Shown: positions 23,035-37,104 of the stretch, piece after piece
How the letters are laid out: each line of letters begins with the position of its first letter
How positions within the stretch are numbered: position 1 is the stretch's first letter
NCBI RefSeq assembly: GCF_000203815.1
Contig: NW_004457735.1
Coordinates: 744,001 to 808,000, forward strand
DNA: 64,000 bases
Direction of reading: 5' to 3'
Source of the DNA: Cavenderia fasciculata
Lineage: Eukaryota > Evosea > Eumycetozoa > Acytosteliales > Cavenderiaceae
Translations under genes and position numbers: made by a program
The notes under the pieces: generated by a model
Told to the model about the DNA's origin: nothing
The model's database searches: none
The model's input: only the letters and a program-made list of their open reading frames with translations

Positions 23035-26000
23035 CTAATTTATTATTATTTTCTCTTTTAATTGTTTTAATTTAGCAATTATTTCTTTGAGGTATTTGTT
23101 TTTTTTCCTCTTTTCATAAGGTAATATCAATCTATCAATCCATTCAGATGATGATATCTTCTTCTCTGTTGGTGATATTGTAATGATTTGTGGAAGCTTG
23201 GCTTGATCATAGAAATCAACGACCAACTCGACTATTGGAGGCAATGCCTTGTTCTCTAATTCCTCGGTTTGATTGATCCAATCGACAGCCACATCAATCA
23301 CATTGGATGATATCATTGCAATGGTGTTACATTGATTGTCGCCCATTGAAACTAATAACTTTATCAAATCACCAACCTCTGAAAAGTAATATCCAAGCGA
23401 GTAAATGAGTTGTTGTGCTCGTACAATCAAATCGATTATTTGTAATATTTGATCGCTTGTAATATTTCCTTCTCCTCTTGTATCTATTATTTGTTGAATC
23501 ATTTCCGTAATGACAACCAAGTAAGTTCTGAGAAGACTACGTAAAGAGTAATTAAATTCTGGCGCAGTAAAAATATCGAGTAGATGTTGGAAGAGTTCCA
23601 AGTGATCTATTCCTTTTCGTCTTGTGAATAGGAGGCTCAATAATCTTGCAGTCTTTAATTTATGGTTGATATCAACTGACGTTGTGTGTGATTGGATAGT
23701 CGGTGCTATGAAATGTTGAACATATCGATTTGCTAATTGTTGTGATTTTTCAAACAAGTTGAAGAGACTGTCAATCCAATAATTATATCTATCGATTGGT
23801 TGACCAAGTATTCTTTTCATGACCGTTGGTAAATAAATTGAAAAGTTATTTGTTGTTGAGTTTACTATCCATCCAACAAGATATATTCTCACAAATCTAT
23901 CGATTTGATCTGGTTGATATTGTTGTTGTTGTTGTGAAAATAATATTCGTTGAATTAATTGATTGATCTCTTTGAATCCAAGTTTTCCAAGAGTATGATT
24001 AAAAAAGCGAATCACCCCAGATAAAATGTCATCGTCAATTTGAAAACGATCCAATAATGCATAGGTTGTTGTTGATAATGCTTTTAAACTCTAAAATAGA
24101 ATAGAATATTGTATTGATGATTAATAAATGAAAATAGGGAGATGTCTATGAAGTTTTTGAAATATCGATTCAATGTTATGTGATATACTTACTATAAATT
24201 GAGGATTATCATCGTATAAAAATAAGTTTATTCCATCAACAATAACAACCTTTTGATTTGATTGAACCGACTTTAAAGTGATGTTGACAATGTATTCTTG
24301 CCAAAAAGGACCGGTGGGAATGATCCGTATAAGCTGGGGTCCAGGTCTACTACAATATTTAGGTTTCAAAGCCTTGATGAGAAAGTATAATAAACGAGGA
24401 TGTGGTGATGATGAATCTGAAGATTTGTTGATGATGTGATTAAAAGCTTCTTGGATGATATCTCGAAACCTTATACTATCGACAATATTCCAACAATAGT
24501 AAGGCATATCATAGAATTGGTTAATAAATTCCAATAATTCACATTGAACAAGTAGATTATCCTCTTTTAATGTTTCTGATATAACTCTATATTTTTAAAA
24601 AAATAATAATGGTTTGTTAGAAATATGATTGGTATACGATATTGATTGATTGATTTACATTATATTCATACGTTTTGAGAAAATCAATACTAAAATATGT
24701 TTTCCATTTACATTCCTCTCCTTCTTTATAATCCATATTAATGTAATCAAACATATTTAATAATTTGAGAACTATTAATTTATCTTTCCATGTTTGTGCT
24801 AAACATCGGTTGAAATGTTCAAATAGAACAAGTAATATTTTTGGGTGATGGTATGCTGAAAATGATCGAATTTGTTCTTTTACATCAACCCTAGTGTAAA
24901 TATCCTTTTCCCAGTCTTTTGCATCCATATAGTCACTAGGTTGTTGTGGTATGAAATAATGGTCATTGTGAGCATCCAAGAATACCTTTGTAATATAATC
25001 CTTGAAAAAGTCACACCCAATCTGACTATTCCATATGGACCCTTTGTCATCCGAAAGTCCACTGAATATTTTCTCCGAAATCCTCCTTTTTAAATCTTTA
25101 CCTCTTTGATCTTGAAAACTATATTGTTTGAGCAATAACAAGAAAATATAAATAGGATCAGATGTAAAATCGGCCCAAAATATTTTACGATGTTCATAGA
25201 CACGAAATACAGTATCCAAAGTATCATATATAACATCCAAATATTTGTCGCTAATGTGTGCGTCATAATAATGATGATCATTCAATTTTAAAATACCAAT
25301 CATCATTATTTGAATCATTGGGTATTGCGCATAGATGGCCCAACCATTATCCAACATTTCATTAAACCAAACATTGAACCAATTAAATGTCTGAATAATA
25401 AATAAATAAATATCTTTATCATTATTATCTGTTGTTATGATTATTATTATAAGATGTTAGTCTATCAATGTAATCAATAATGCTATCATCATTATTTATA
25501 TTTTTTAATAATATTTATATAAACATACATTGGTTTGATATAATTAATTGAATTAATTCCATTTCGTAATTTGTATATTCTACTTGTTTTAATTGTTTAA
25601 TATGATTGAGCAAGAGTTCATGAATATGTTTCTTTGTTTCATGTGATAGATAAGGTAGCAGACACATGTCATTATCAGTACCATCAGGTGATTTAATCAA
25701 AAGTAAATAATGTAATGCTTGTGAAGGTCTACAACATTTATCTTTATCGTATATCTATAAATAAACAACAAGTATGAGTATCACTTCACTTGTGATTAAA
25801 ATTGATTGACTGAAAGACTGTCAATTTATATCAACGACAATACATACGAGATCATCATCATCATCATCACCATTATCATCATTTGAAGCATTATACTTTA
25901 AATTGCAAGCACTATAAGAGATATGTAGTATGACTTGATCGGCTCGTCTTTGTATACATTCCATCGATGAATCCTCTTGACAAGATATTCTAGTGTTGCC

Positions 26001-26153
26001 ATTTGATCGTAGTGAAAAGTATAATGGTGAGTCAAGACTTGCTTTGAACAACGCATCTAGATATTCAGCAAATGTAACTACAATAGAAATCGATTCAACT
26101 GAGAGTAGGACTTGACGATCATGTGTTGTTGAATGTTGAAAAGATGTTGTCAT
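23035..26153 (-). CDS. Family A-E, copy B: unrecognised about 912-residue helical protein
   Basis: Five exons, 26153-25848, 25754-25529, 25428-24672, 24586-24193 and 24090-23035, match copy A exon for exon with identical phases and give 912 residues. The start is ATG at 26153 (MTTSFQHST), aligned with the copy A start. Exon 1 shares SISIVVTFAEYLDALFKASL with copy A. Exon 2 shares LHYLLLIKSPDGTDND. Exon 3 shares MDYKEGEECKW-type and DAHISDKYLDVIYDTLDTV blocks. It lies in tandem with A, with 97 bp between the B stop and the A start. One short stretch at 23991-24061 is identical to copy C. Its start is 294 bp from the divergent importin-alpha-like gene. Function unknown. Confidence 0.82.
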
Positions 26154-26447
26154 TTTTGAACAAAGTTGTACTTGATCTTCTCCCAATTAATAGTAGTATA
26201 ATTGATATATTTGTACATGTAAGAGTAAGTAGTGATAATCAATACTTGAAATAGAAACCACAATAATAATAATGATATTAACATATTTTCTGATTCATCT
26301 GAGAAGAATGAATCTAGTTTCGTGGAATCTTGTTTTTTATTAATATTATTAAAAAATCAACAGACCACAAGTCATGACCTCAGCTTAGTTCTCCTTTATT
26401 CATTGACATATACAGATAGATAGATAGATAGATAGACGAGAGTTACA
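26154..26447. promoter_or_regulatory. Bidirectional promoter, copy B / importin-alpha-like
   Basis: A 294-bp AT-rich spacer separates two ATGs facing away from each other. A GATA tetranucleotide run lies at about 26415-26436, close to the importin-alpha-like start. No defined factor site can be named. Confidence 0.45.
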
Positions 26448-28349
26448 ATGGCTCATTCCGACGTAGATTCCCCTGTAGATACATTAGTATGTTGACTAGT
26501 CAAATATATGATGAATAGAGAGATAGAGAGTGAGTGAGTATTTACTTACTATTTTGGTTGATATATATAATCTACTTTACTTTTCTAATCTTTAGGATTT
26601 AAAGATACCTCAATTAATCCATCAAATCGATTCAACAGATATAAATGTACTTAGAGAATCAGTGTCATCAGTTAGAAAGGCATTGTCGATTGAGAAGAAC
26701 CCACCCATAGACTATGTTATCAAATATGGGTTTGTACCAAGACTGATTCAACTGCTTCACTTTGATGACCCAGTCATCCAAGAAGAGGCTGCATGGGCAT
26801 TGACCAACATTGCATCGGGCAGTCAACAAAATACATACAGTGTTGTCAATCTCAACATCATCCCTACTCTAGCCTCGCTCTTGTCGAGTCCCCACCCACG
26901 TATTGTCGATCAAAGTATCTGGGGTCTTGGTAACATTGCAGGTGACAGTGTTGCCCTACGTAACCTCGTACTTGAACAAGACGTCTTACCAGCTCTCCTT
27001 GGAATCTTTGAGAAACATTCACGAAACACCAATATCCTCAGAAATGCATGTTGGGCATTATCCAATCTATTCAGAGGTAAACCTTTATCTGATTCTCACT
27101 ATGTATGTAAACTAAAGATAAGATCAATAGAAATATATAGATATATATATAGATATATTTATTGTATATTGAATATTGAATATTAATTTGATTTAATTTT
27201 TAGGCAGAATTAGCGTTACCAACAATAGCAAGATTATTATATTTACAAGATCAAGATGCATTGTGTGATGTGTTGTGGTGTATTTCGTATGTATCAGATA
27301 CTACAAATGAAAGAATGCAAAAGGTGTTGGATTGCAATGTTGTAGGTGTTTTGATTGGCATTCTCACCAAGGCTGAGCGTCCATTGGTCAGTCCTGCCCT
27401 ACGTACACTCGGCAATTTCTTGACCGGTGACGATATCCAGACACAGACCGTGTTGAATCACGGAGCATTGGCAGTGTTGGCCAAGTTGCTCGCCAACCCC
27501 AAAGCAGAGATTCGAAAGGAGGTTTGTTGGTGCATCTCCAACATCACCTCTGGCAACAGAGCTCAAATTCAACAAGTCATAGACTCTGGTATCCTCCCAA
27601 CTGTCGTCGAACATTTATTAACTGATACTGCTGCAGTTAAAAAGGAAGCTATTTGGGCAATTAGGTAAATTTAGATAGATAGATAGATAGATAAATATAA
27701 AAGATAAAGATAAAGATATTTATATTAACAACAATATTCTTTACTTTTTATTTGTAGTAATGCATGTTGTGGATCATCAGCTGAGCAGATTAAATATTTG
27801 GTTGAAATTGGATCAATCCCTGCACTGGTAGCAGGATCAAAATTGGCAGACGACATTACAAAGGTTGCATTGGAAGGATTACATTATATCGCAAAGGCAG
27901 GTGATGTTCCCAGCTCATCGTCGTCATCATTGACACCATCTGAAAACGCCTACAAATCAATCTTTAAGGATTCACTTAGATCACTTCAACAAGCACTTAT
28001 CCCCCATGAATCGAGACATCTCTTCCACAGTATCTTGAGTATGATGGGTGAGAACATTGAAGAGTACGACCTTTCTGATGCATCAGACGAAGAGTTTGAA
28101 ATGTATGATGATGTTGATGTCGAAGTTCTCAGTCCTGCTCTAGTTCTAGATGAAGACGAAGATGAAGTTACAGATTACTCTATTTCTGGTGGTGAAGATG
28201 AAGATGACGAGGAAGACGAAGATGAAGATGAGGATGAAGAAGATGTAAATGAAGAAGATGTTGCCGGTCTAGATGAACTCGTTGATGATTTTACCAATAC
28301 CGTTGTTATTAAAACAAAACAAATTAATCAAAATAATAATAATCATTAG
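26448..28349 (+). CDS. Importin-alpha-like ARM protein lacking the IBB domain
   Basis: Exons 26448-26486, 26596-27102, 27204-27664 and 27758-28349 join to 532 residues. ARM repeats follow at once after about 35 residues and carry the NLS-binding W-x-x-x-N ladder: EEAAWALTNIASGS, QSIWGLGNIAGDS, NACWALSNLFRGK, VCWCISNITSGN and EAIWAISNACCG. Normal importin alpha has a basic importin-beta-binding domain of 60-90 residues before KNPPID; here that space holds only an acidic-neutral peptide (MAHSDVDSPVDTLDLKIPQL). From about residue 435 comes a long Asp/Glu tail that ends Lys/Asn-rich. It may bind cargo without importin beta, or an upstream exon may be missed. The first exon is only 39 bp, in frame. 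Confidence 0.87.
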
Positions 28350-28942
28350 CTAATTAATTAACCTTTAATAAATTGTAATTTCTTTAAACTTTGTATTTTT
28401 TCAATAATAATAATAATAATAACTTCCCCAGTAAACAATTATTAAATTAATTATTTATCATATCAAAGAACACCTGTCATGTGAGTCATTTGCTAGTCAT
28501 AAAGGAAGGGGTAGGTACAATGCAATTTTCAACTAGATTTAAATAAATCGGTCAGTCGGTCGGTTGGTTGTAGAAACAGAAATAAGATAAAGGTCAGAGT
28601 TTCTCGAATATTCCCAACTTTGTCGTTTCTCTTTAGAACTAATTTAGTGAGTTTGTTTCTGTGATTCGATTGATGTCACTAAGAGAGGATAAAAAAAAAA
28701 TAAAAAAGAATTAAAAAAATAATAATTGGGTAATTTGAAAGCAAGCAAGTTCATGAGAGCACCTTTGTTTTTTATTCATTATTAATTAACTATTTATATA
28801 TAACTATAACAATCAATACGTATTCGTTGTAAATAGTAGATAGATAGATAGATAGATAGTTTAATTATTCATTGTAATAGATAGATATATATAAATATAA
28901 TATAAACAAAACAGATATAGATAGTAGAAGAGAAAGATAGAT
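28350..28942. other. Intergenic region upstream of E1
   Basis: A 593-bp AT-rich spacer between two genes in the same direction. It holds the promoter of the E1 gene, with A/T homopolymers and a GATA run at about 28839-28858. No coding or RNA feature is seen. Confidence 0.5.
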
Positions 28943-31900
28943 ATGAACAACAAGATGGAAGTTGAACAAAAGATTGATGATGCTTTGTACAGTAGACAAT
29001 TATATGCACTCTCACATGAGGCCATGCAAAAGATTTCATCGACATCTGTCCTTGTGATTGGTCTCGATGGTTTGGGTATCGAAATCGTCAAAGATGTAGT
29101 ATTGGCAGGTGTCAAGTCTGTCACCTTGTATGATAATGATCCCGTTCAACTTAAAGATATGTCTTCTCAAGTATGTACATAATATATAATTAATATACAA
29201 CAACATTGGATACAAGTACACAAGTAATACAAACAAAACAGAGTTTGAGAAAAGATCAAGAAGGAAGATAGAAGTTGATCTTCACTTTGATCTATATCTC
29301 TCCTCTCCTCTCAAAGCTTTGAAATTTTGAAAAAAAAAAAAAGAAAAGAAGATTTTTTACTACACAGTACTATAATATCTATCTAATCAAACTATATATA
29401 TATACATATATCTAACTTTAATATAAATATTTTTTTTATATTCTCTTCTTTGTTTAGTTTTATTTTACAGAATCACAAATTGGAACTAAAAGATCAGAAG
29501 CATGTGTACAAAAAGTAGTAGATTTAAATAGCTATGTTCGTGTCAGTGCCTATTATGGCGACTTGACCGAATCATTCTTGAAGGACTTTAACGTTGTTGT
29601 GTTGGCCAACCAACCATTGACCTTGCAAACCAAGCTCAACGACATTTGCCATCGTAACAACATTCACTTTATTGCTTCCGAGTCACGTGGTGTGTTTGGC
29701 AGCATCTTTACCGACTATGGAGACAAGTTTACCATTGTCGATACCAACGGTGAAAACCCAGCCTCTTATATGATCAGTGCCGTCTCTCAAGAGAACCCAG
29801 GTGTCGTCACCCTTGTCGACGAGCAAAAATTACAGCTTCAAGACGGCGACACTGTCTCTTTTAAGGAAATCAATGGCATGTCGCAACTCAACGACCTCCC
29901 ACCACAAAAAATTAAAGTCATCTCTCCATTTACCTTTTCCATTGGTGATACCACTTCCTTTGGTCAATATACTTCTGGTGGTTATGTAACTGAAGTTAAA
30001 CAACCAAAGATTATTGAATTTGTAAGAAATATATTAAAACAAAAGAAATTAAATTAAATATATCATATATATATATTAACTTATTATTTTTTTTTGTTCT
30101 TTTATTTAGAAACCATTAGAAAAAATTTTAGAAAAGGGAGAGAATCTATTTTTTACAGACGATTCTAAATTTGATCATCCAAGCAGTTTGTTGGCTGGAT
30201 TCCAAGCAATTCACCGATTCAATCAAGAAAAGGGACATTTCCCACGTCCACACAACAAGGCTGATGCCGACCAAGTGGTTGCTGCTGCCACCGAGATTGC
30301 CAAGAAATACGAGATTGAACTCAAAGAGTCTCTAGTTACATCACTCTCTTTTGTCGCACAAGGAGACATTGTAGCCATGGCTGCTATTATTGGTGGTGTT
30401 ACTGGTCAAGAGGTGCTCAAGGCTGCCTCGGGCAAGTTCTCGCCCATCCACCAATACGCCTTTTTCGACGCCATTGAAGCCCTCCCCAACGACTTTAACA
30501 CACTCGCCGAAGAAGAATTCCAACCAATCGGATCACGTTACGACGGTCAAATCATCACCTTTGGCAAGACCATCCAAAAGCAAATTGAAAACCTCAACTA
30601 CTTTTTGGTTGGTGCCGGTGCCATTGGCTGTGAGATGATGAAGAACTTTGCCATGATGGGTTTGGCGTCGGGGCTTGAGAAGGGTCTCCTCCATGTCACC
30701 GATATGGACACCATTGAAAAGTCCAATCTCAACCGTCAATTCCTTTTCCGTAGCTCCGATATCCAACAACTCAAGTCAGAGACTGCCGCCCGTGCCGTCA
30801 AGGGCATGAACCCCGCCATCAACATCAAGGCCTACTCTACTCGTGTCGGTCCAGACACTGAAAACTTTTACAAGGAAGAGTTTTACAACTCACTCGACGG
30901 TGTTTGCAATGCCCTCGACAACATTGACGCCCGTATGTACATGGACTCTCAATGCGTCTTTTACAACCTCTCGTTGCTCGAGTCTGGTACCCTCGGTACC
31001 AAGGCCAACACTCAAGTTGTCGTACCACGTCTCACCGAATCCTACTCTTCATCTCGTGATCCACCCGAAAAGAGTATCCCAATGTGTACCCTTCACAACT
31101 TCCCCAATCAAATTGAACATACCATTCAATGGGCTCGTGATTTATTCGAAGGTTTATACAAAAATGCTTCAGACAATGTAAATTCTTATCTTACTAATCC
31201 AAATTATATTGATGTATGTAAAAAAGAAAAAAAAGAAAAAAGAAAATATATTAATAATCTTTTATTTTTCTAGGGATTAAATAAATTAAATTCAAATGTT
31301 AGATTGGAAACATTATCAAGTATTAGATCATCATTATTGGATAAACCAATGAATTTCCAACAATGTGTTATTTGGGCTAGATTAAAGTTTGAAGAATTGT
31401 ACAACAACAATATCGAACAATTATTGTACAACTTCCCACGTGACATGTTGACCACCACTGGCAACCCATTCTGGTCTGGACCAAAGCGTGCACCAACTCC
31501 ACTCAAGTTTGACCCAACCAACTCACTCCACATGGACTTTGTCACTGCTGCTGCCAACCTCCGTGCATTCAACTATGGTCTCAAGGGTGAGACTACTGTC
31601 GACTCGATCCGCAAGTGGGCCACCGACGTCATTGTCCCAGAGTTTACTCCAAAGAAGGTCAAGATCCAAGTCAACGAAAACGAACAACCAGCTGCCAACT
31701 CCAACTCTGCCGAAGGTGATGACGACCAAAGTGGAAAGATCTTGAGAGAACTCCCACAACCATCCGATCTCGCCGGATACAAGATCAACCCAATCTCTTT
31801 TGAAAAGGATGATGATTCAAACTTCCACATTGATTTTATCACTGCCACCTCCAACTTGAGAGCTACCAACTACAACATCACCAACGCCGATCGTCACAAG

Positions 31901-32497
31901 ACCAAGGGTATTGCCGGTAAGATTATCCCCGCTCTCGTCACCACCACTGCTCTCGTCTCTGGTTTTGTTTGTCTCGAATTATACAAGGTTCATCAAAAGA
32001 AACCATTAGAAGCTTATAAGAATACGTAAGTAGAGAATAATAATAATATTATTATTAATAATAACAATGGATACAATTTTACTAACCTTTTCTTAATTTT
32101 TTATAGTTTCCTTAATTTAGCAATTCCATTCTTTGCTTTTATTGAACCAATTGCTGCACCAAAGAATAAGATTCGTGATGGATTTGAATGGACTCTTTGG
32201 GATCGTTTCGATGTTCAAGGTGATATTACTCTTGGTGAATTCCTCAAGCACTTTGAAGAAAAGCATCGTTTGGAAGTTTCCATGATTTCATGTCAAGTCA
32301 CATTGCTCTATGCCATGTTCTTGGACAAGAAGAGCAAGGACGAAAGATTAAAGACCAAGATGAGCACATTGTATGAAACTTTAAGCAAGAAGCCATTGCC
32401 TGACAAAAAATACTTGGTTTTCGAAATCTGTTGTACCGATATGGATACCGATGAAGATGTTGATACTCCATGTGTTAGATACACTTTCAGAGAATAA
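28943..32497 (+). CDS. uba1: Ubiquitin-activating enzyme E1
   Basis: Exons 28943-29170, 29458-30021, 30110-31213, 31274-32025 and 32107-32497 join to 1,012 residues, the usual E1 length. The inactive adenylation half starts with [18 protein letters not shown]. The active half has the nucleotide loop [18 protein letters not shown] and the [17 protein letters not shown] block. The catalytic Cys is about residue 590 in [10 protein letters not shown]. The second catalytic Cys half-domain follows ([17 protein letters not shown]). A ubiquitin-fold domain ends the protein (PCVRYTFRE). E1 uses ATP to adenylate ubiquitin and pass it as a thioester to E2 enzymes. The coding DNA is C-rich at third positions, as in highly expressed genes. 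Confidence 0.96.
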
Positions 32498-33528
32498 ACG
32501 ACATCGTTTTCATCCCAACTTACCAAAAACAAAAACAATCTATCTATATATTTAATAAAAAAAATCAATAATTATTGTTTAAAAAAAAAAAACATATTTA
32601 TCAACCAAAATTGTATTGTTGTCATATGGATGGATGGATGGATTGATGATGTGGATATGAGGGTTGGACAACACATCATCCAAAAAGTAGATAAAAATTG
32701 GAATGGGAAGCTTCCATATTAAATATATATGTAGAGAGGTCATGATTGTTCCATTGAGAATTGTTTAGTCACAAAGAGGTTAAATGGTTTATTGTCAATT
32801 GACTAACCTACTCATACTAGATGGTGTTGTCTCTTTTAAACCCATTTTTAAGCAAGAGATATTGAAAAATAGTAAGGAATGATCAAATTATCCCCCTTGA
32901 ATACTGGAATTGACTCATACATCGTGCAAAGAGATTAGAAACCACATTTTTCATTAAAACCCCACAAAACACATAATTTATTCTATACTATTATTCTCAA
33001 TCACAGTGTTGTTTACATGACACAAAGTTCTAGTTCTATGGTTGAACAAGACACATTCCTTTCCTATCGAAATGAATGAGTGGGTGTGGAAAGACAAATG
33101 TCGTTATGATCATTGTATCGGATATCTGACATCACTATCGCTGAAAAAATGTAGAGAATAATGAATGATGATTGCGATAGTTGATCTTTTTAGGGATGGT
33201 TAGAATAACAACTAATGGTGTTAATTGAACTTATTGTTTTAATCACCATCTGTTCCACTCTAAACATCAAAATGTGTCGTTTGGAATAAATGTATAAATA
33301 CCAATGTTATCAATGTATAATTAAATCAAATAATTTTATTCAAATCCAAATTAATTTATCAAATAATTCTAAATAGAATCACTACTCTACTACTACTACT
33401 TCAACTATCAATACCATTAAATCAATCGAAATTTAATATTCCATAGTTTAAAACAAAAAAACAAACAAGTCCCAATCTTAAATATAAATATTCCCATCAA
33501 ATAAAAATAATATACAAAAAATCTAAAA
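32498..33528. other. Intergenic region, no gene seen
   Basis: About 1 kb of AT-rich sequence follows E1. It has a short TGGA tandem run at 32627-32643 and otherwise unstructured sequence. No open frame with protein-like composition and no RNA gene was found. Confidence 0.5.
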
Positions 33529-33770
33529 ATGTTGTACAGTAAGTAAAATCAAATACAATTCAATAATAGTATCCAAGTTATAATATTCTAATTTATTTAT
33601 TTCTTTTCTATTTAGAATCAATTATAAATTTGGGATCAAATAAACAATCTGAATACATAAATTCAACAACACATAATACTCAATTTAATACAATTAATAA
33701 TAATTATAATAATAGTACTCAAGGTGTATCTGTAGTCACCTTTATTCGTCCTCGTTGGGCAAATTGGTAG
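33529..33770 (+). CDS. Tiny spliced gene, 54 residues, unknown
   Basis: An ATG at 33529 is followed after ten coding bases by a good donor (GTAAGT). A T-rich acceptor ends at 33615, and exon 2 runs 33616-33770 to TAG. The 10+155 bases divide exactly into 55 codons, encoding MLYKSIINLGSNKQSEYINS, then an Asn/Thr-rich middle, and the end VVTFIRPRWANW. An early intron and a tiny Ser/Asn-rich product recall the small multicopy genes of dictyostelids such as the hssA group, but the sequence itself is not one I recognise. It is transcribed in the same direction as E1 and converges on SRP54. Confidence 0.5.
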
Positions 33771-34084
33771 ATCCATAATAATATTAATATTTTTCGATAC
33801 TACCTTCCATATGTCTATTTATTTCTTTTTATGATCGATCCGAAATACCAAATTATTTGTCTATTTATTTTATTTATTTATATTTGTATTTTAATAAATT
33901 AACCTACCTCTCTGTAATCTTAATAAACCATAATATAATTATATATTATATTAAAATTATCATTATTCATATTTATTTCTAAGGTTTTTATTTAAATTTA
34001 AATTTTATTTAATGTTACTTGTAAAAAAAAATATTTGATATCATTTTAATCTTTTTGATTAATTTTAATCTTCCTTTCTTGTTC

Positions 34085-35928
<1,844 letters not shown>

Positions 35929-37104
35929 CTTGTCGTCTTTATTCTACTTCAATACTAGTATTACTGCTATTATTAGAAGATTGATATTTTAACAACTATA
36001 GAGAGAGATAATAAATAATATAATATATATATATAATATATAATGTAAAGTCGTCTAGTTTTAATAAGTAAGTGTGAACACAGTTTCAACCAATATAAAA
36101 AACAAAGCAATTTTTTGATTTTTTTTCAATTATTTTTGGACACCTCCTGAGAAGAGTCAAACTCGGTCAACTCATTTTACGACCAAGTTAGTTTATTATG
36201 ATGAGTATCGAATGAATCATTGCACTTGTCATCCAAAAGTATTTCTCAACTTTTAACACAAACAATATTAAAATATTATTATTGAATCAAGTCGATTTAT
36301 AATTTATATATCAGAAAAAGATAGACTAGACTGTCAAGCCGACTAGTTTAGTAAACAACCTTTTGAAAAAAAAAAAAGAGGATAAGATGAGTGAAATTTA
36401 ATCAATCATAAATATAATATAATAATAATTTAAACATATATATTAATAAAAATTAACTCACTGATAGGTACCTGTTTGTTTGATAAATAAATAAAATTTT
36501 AATTTCTTTTTTGTTTTTTTTAGAATTTTTCCGTGTTGGTTGTCTAATGTTTGAAGTAATTATTATTCTTTTCTTTCTTTCTTTCTTTCTTTTGTTATAA
36601 ATATAAAAATATAAATATATTAAATTAATAATAATAATAATAATAATAATTATACACTATCAAATAATATTAAATAATAATAATAATTTAATTCTTTTTT
36701 GTATCTATTTATAATTTATTCTTAATTTTTTAATATAGTCGGATTGAATCAATTCGTTCTTATACTATTTAAAAGATTTTGTTTAATAATCACAAAAGAT
36801 TGATTTCATTAGATTAATCTAATCATATTTATATTTACTTACTCTCAATTTTTAATCTATTCATTGACAAATAATACTAGTCGTTGTTGTGGTTTTGTTT
36901 GGACTGCAACGATTAATTATTAATTTTTTTTTTTTTTTTTTTTTTCGAGATAAGATATTACTTGTTTTTATCTATTCATCAAATCTATTATTTTTTAATA
37001 ACCATTTGTTAGTAAATATATTTATATAAATATATATATATATATAATAATTAAATAATAATTAGAAATAATAATATTATTAAATTATTTTTCTAAACAG
37101 AGAG
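35929..37104. other. Intergenic region between divergent SRP54 and B-box genes
   Basis: About 1.2 kb, extremely AT-rich, holds both promoters. It contains a CTTT run near 36572-36590, an AAT run near 36628-36650 and a T homopolymer near 36925-36945. A TTTCTAAACAG just upstream of the B-box ATG could be the acceptor of a leader intron. No coding sequence is seen. Confidence 0.5.
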
